Source: Stutzerimonas stutzeri (lineage in GTDB: Bacteria; Pseudomonadota; Gammaproteobacteria; Pseudomonadales; Pseudomonadaceae). Taken from it: 64,000 nt of DNA. The translations under genes were made by a program, and so were the position numbers. Positions 63,225 through 64,000 of this stretch are shown piece after piece; position 1 is the first letter of the stretch; every line of letters starts with the position of its first letter. The stretch is taken from assembly GCA_002339675.1 (NCBI GenBank), contig DDKB01000008.1:372001-436000 (forward strand). Direction: 5' to 3'. The notes below the pieces were generated by a model. The model did no database searches. It had not been told where the DNA came from and saw only the letters and a list, made by a program, of their open reading frames with translations.

Positions 63225-64000
63225 ATGAAGCAACCATGGCCGGCATTTCCCTGGGTCTGTTTCGCCATGTGCGTCGGCGTCATGGGCACTGCGCTCATCT
63301 CGCCGCTGTACCCGCTCTACCAACAGGCCTGGCAGCTGCGCACCAGCGACGTCTCGCTGATCTATGTGATCTACATGCTCGGCGCCCTGGCCGGGCTGTT
63401 GTTCATGGGTCGGCTGTCCGACACGTTGGGCTTTCGCCGGGTCATGCTGCTGGGTCTTGTGCTTGGCTGGGTCGGTACGCTGGCGACGATGCTTGCCTGG
63501 AACCTGGCGAGCCTGAACTTCGGGCGTTTCGCCGTCGGCCTGTCGTCCAGCCTGATCGTCACCAGCGCCTCGGTGGGGCTGGTACAGATTTCCCGTGACG
63601 GCGCGTCCCAACGCATCTCTACCCTGACCAGTTTCCTGCTCGCCTTTGGCTTCGGGCTCGGCCCGTTGACCGGCGGCGTTATTGGCCAGTGGGTCGCCGA
63701 TCCGCTGAGGACCGCCTACCTGCCGTCGCTCGGCCTCGGCGTGCTGGCGGTCTACGCCCTGCTGCGCCTGGACCTCGGGCCGGACGAGGACGCCGCTTTT
63801 GGCTGGCGGACGTTCCTGCCGCGCCTGGCCTGGGCGCAACGTCGCGATTCGCTGGCCTTCCTGCTGACCTGCGCCTGCCCCTTCTTCGCCTTCGGCGTGT
63901 TCGGGCTCTACGCGTCCATGGCGCCGTTGTTCCTGAAGAAGATGCTGCCGTGGCACGGGCCGGTGGTCAGCGGGACCTCGATCGGCGTGATTCTGCTCAC
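63225..64000 (+). CDS. MFS transporter (partial, cut by window end)
   Basis: The visible 258 residues hold about seven hydrophobic segments. After TM2 comes the MFS motif GRLSDTLGFRRVMLLG (motif A), and GFGLGPLTGGVIG lies near residue 140. It is an inner membrane transporter of unknown substrate. The C-terminal part is outside the window. Confidence 0.82.
   Translation, partial: MKQPWPAFPWVCFAMCVGVMGTALISPLYPLYQQAWQLRTSDVSLIYVIYMLGALAGLLFMGRLSDTLGFRRVMLLGLVLGWVGTLATMLAWNLASLNFGRFAVGLSSSLIVTSASVGLVQISRDGASQRISTLTSFLLAFGFGLGPLTGGVIGQWVADPLRTAYLPSLGLGVLAVYALLRLDLGPDEDAAFGWRTFLPRLAWAQRRDSLAFLLTCACPFFAFGVFGLYASMAPLFLKKMLPWHGPVVSGTSIGVILL

Overview
This window reads as chromosome of a GC-rich Pseudomonas-type gammaproteobacterium. 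The closest overall resemblance is to the Pseudomonas stutzeri (Stutzerimonas) group. The reasons are the gacA-uvrC-pgsA-tRNA(Gly)-tRNA(Cys) block with a TTG-started gacA, the pqqABCDE-pqqH-ercA-ercS order, a GTAG-type REP element and an Rsm regulatory RNA with a GacA box. Species assignment is inference.

Layout. 0-2.8 kb: the end of a probable cardiolipin synthase gene, a YbhN-type membrane protein, and a divergent metal-efflux pair (His-rich CDF exporter and RcnR-type repressor) with two tandem operators. 2.9-10.6 kb: glgE, treS-maltokinase and glgB on the minus strand, the GlgE route linking trehalose to glycogen-like glucan. 10.8-14.3 kb: an aldose 1-epimerase-like protein and two hydroxyacid dehydrogenases. 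14.5-35.8 kb: a large acid-sugar and uronate catabolic region with galactarate dehydratase, two glucarate dehydratase family members, two talarate/galactarate dehydratase family members, kdgD, ketoglutarate semialdehyde dehydrogenase, uronate dehydrogenase, an aldarolactonase, a tripartite tricarboxylate transporter, a TRAP transporter, a LysR regulator and a FadR-type GntR regulator. A shared operator-like motif lies before kdgD, gudD2, one talarate dehydratase gene, udh and the GntR gene itself. Together these genes predict uronate -> aldarolactone -> aldarate -> 5-keto-4-deoxyglucarate -> 2-oxoglutarate semialdehyde -> 2-oxoglutarate.

36-43.7 kb: small secreted and lipoprotein genes, an Rsm-type sRNA, a tRNA-Leu(UAA) split by a group I intron, a TagA/WecG-type glycosyltransferase, tRNA-Cys, tRNA-Gly, pgsA, uvrC, gacA and a membrane protein. 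GacA and one of its expected RNA targets are thus 6 kb apart. 43.7-55.2 kb: the ethanol/PQQ region on the minus strand (pqqA, B, C, D, E, pqqH, ercA, ercS, an old-yellow-enzyme homologue and exaC).

55.5-59.7 kb: a second, incomplete PQQ-like operon: pqqA2, pqqD2, pqqE2, a 30-residue membrane microprotein, a PuuD-type membrane protein, a SerC-like aminotransferase and a degenerate PyrD-like flavoprotein. It has no pqqB or pqqC. It faces a PQQ alcohol dehydrogenase gene that carries the D-x-D metal-site signature associated with lanthanide enzymes. This operon is the best candidate here for an undescribed system. The window ends with a periplasmic binding protein gene and a truncated MFS transporter gene. 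I saw no CRISPR array, insertion sequence, integrase or prophage.
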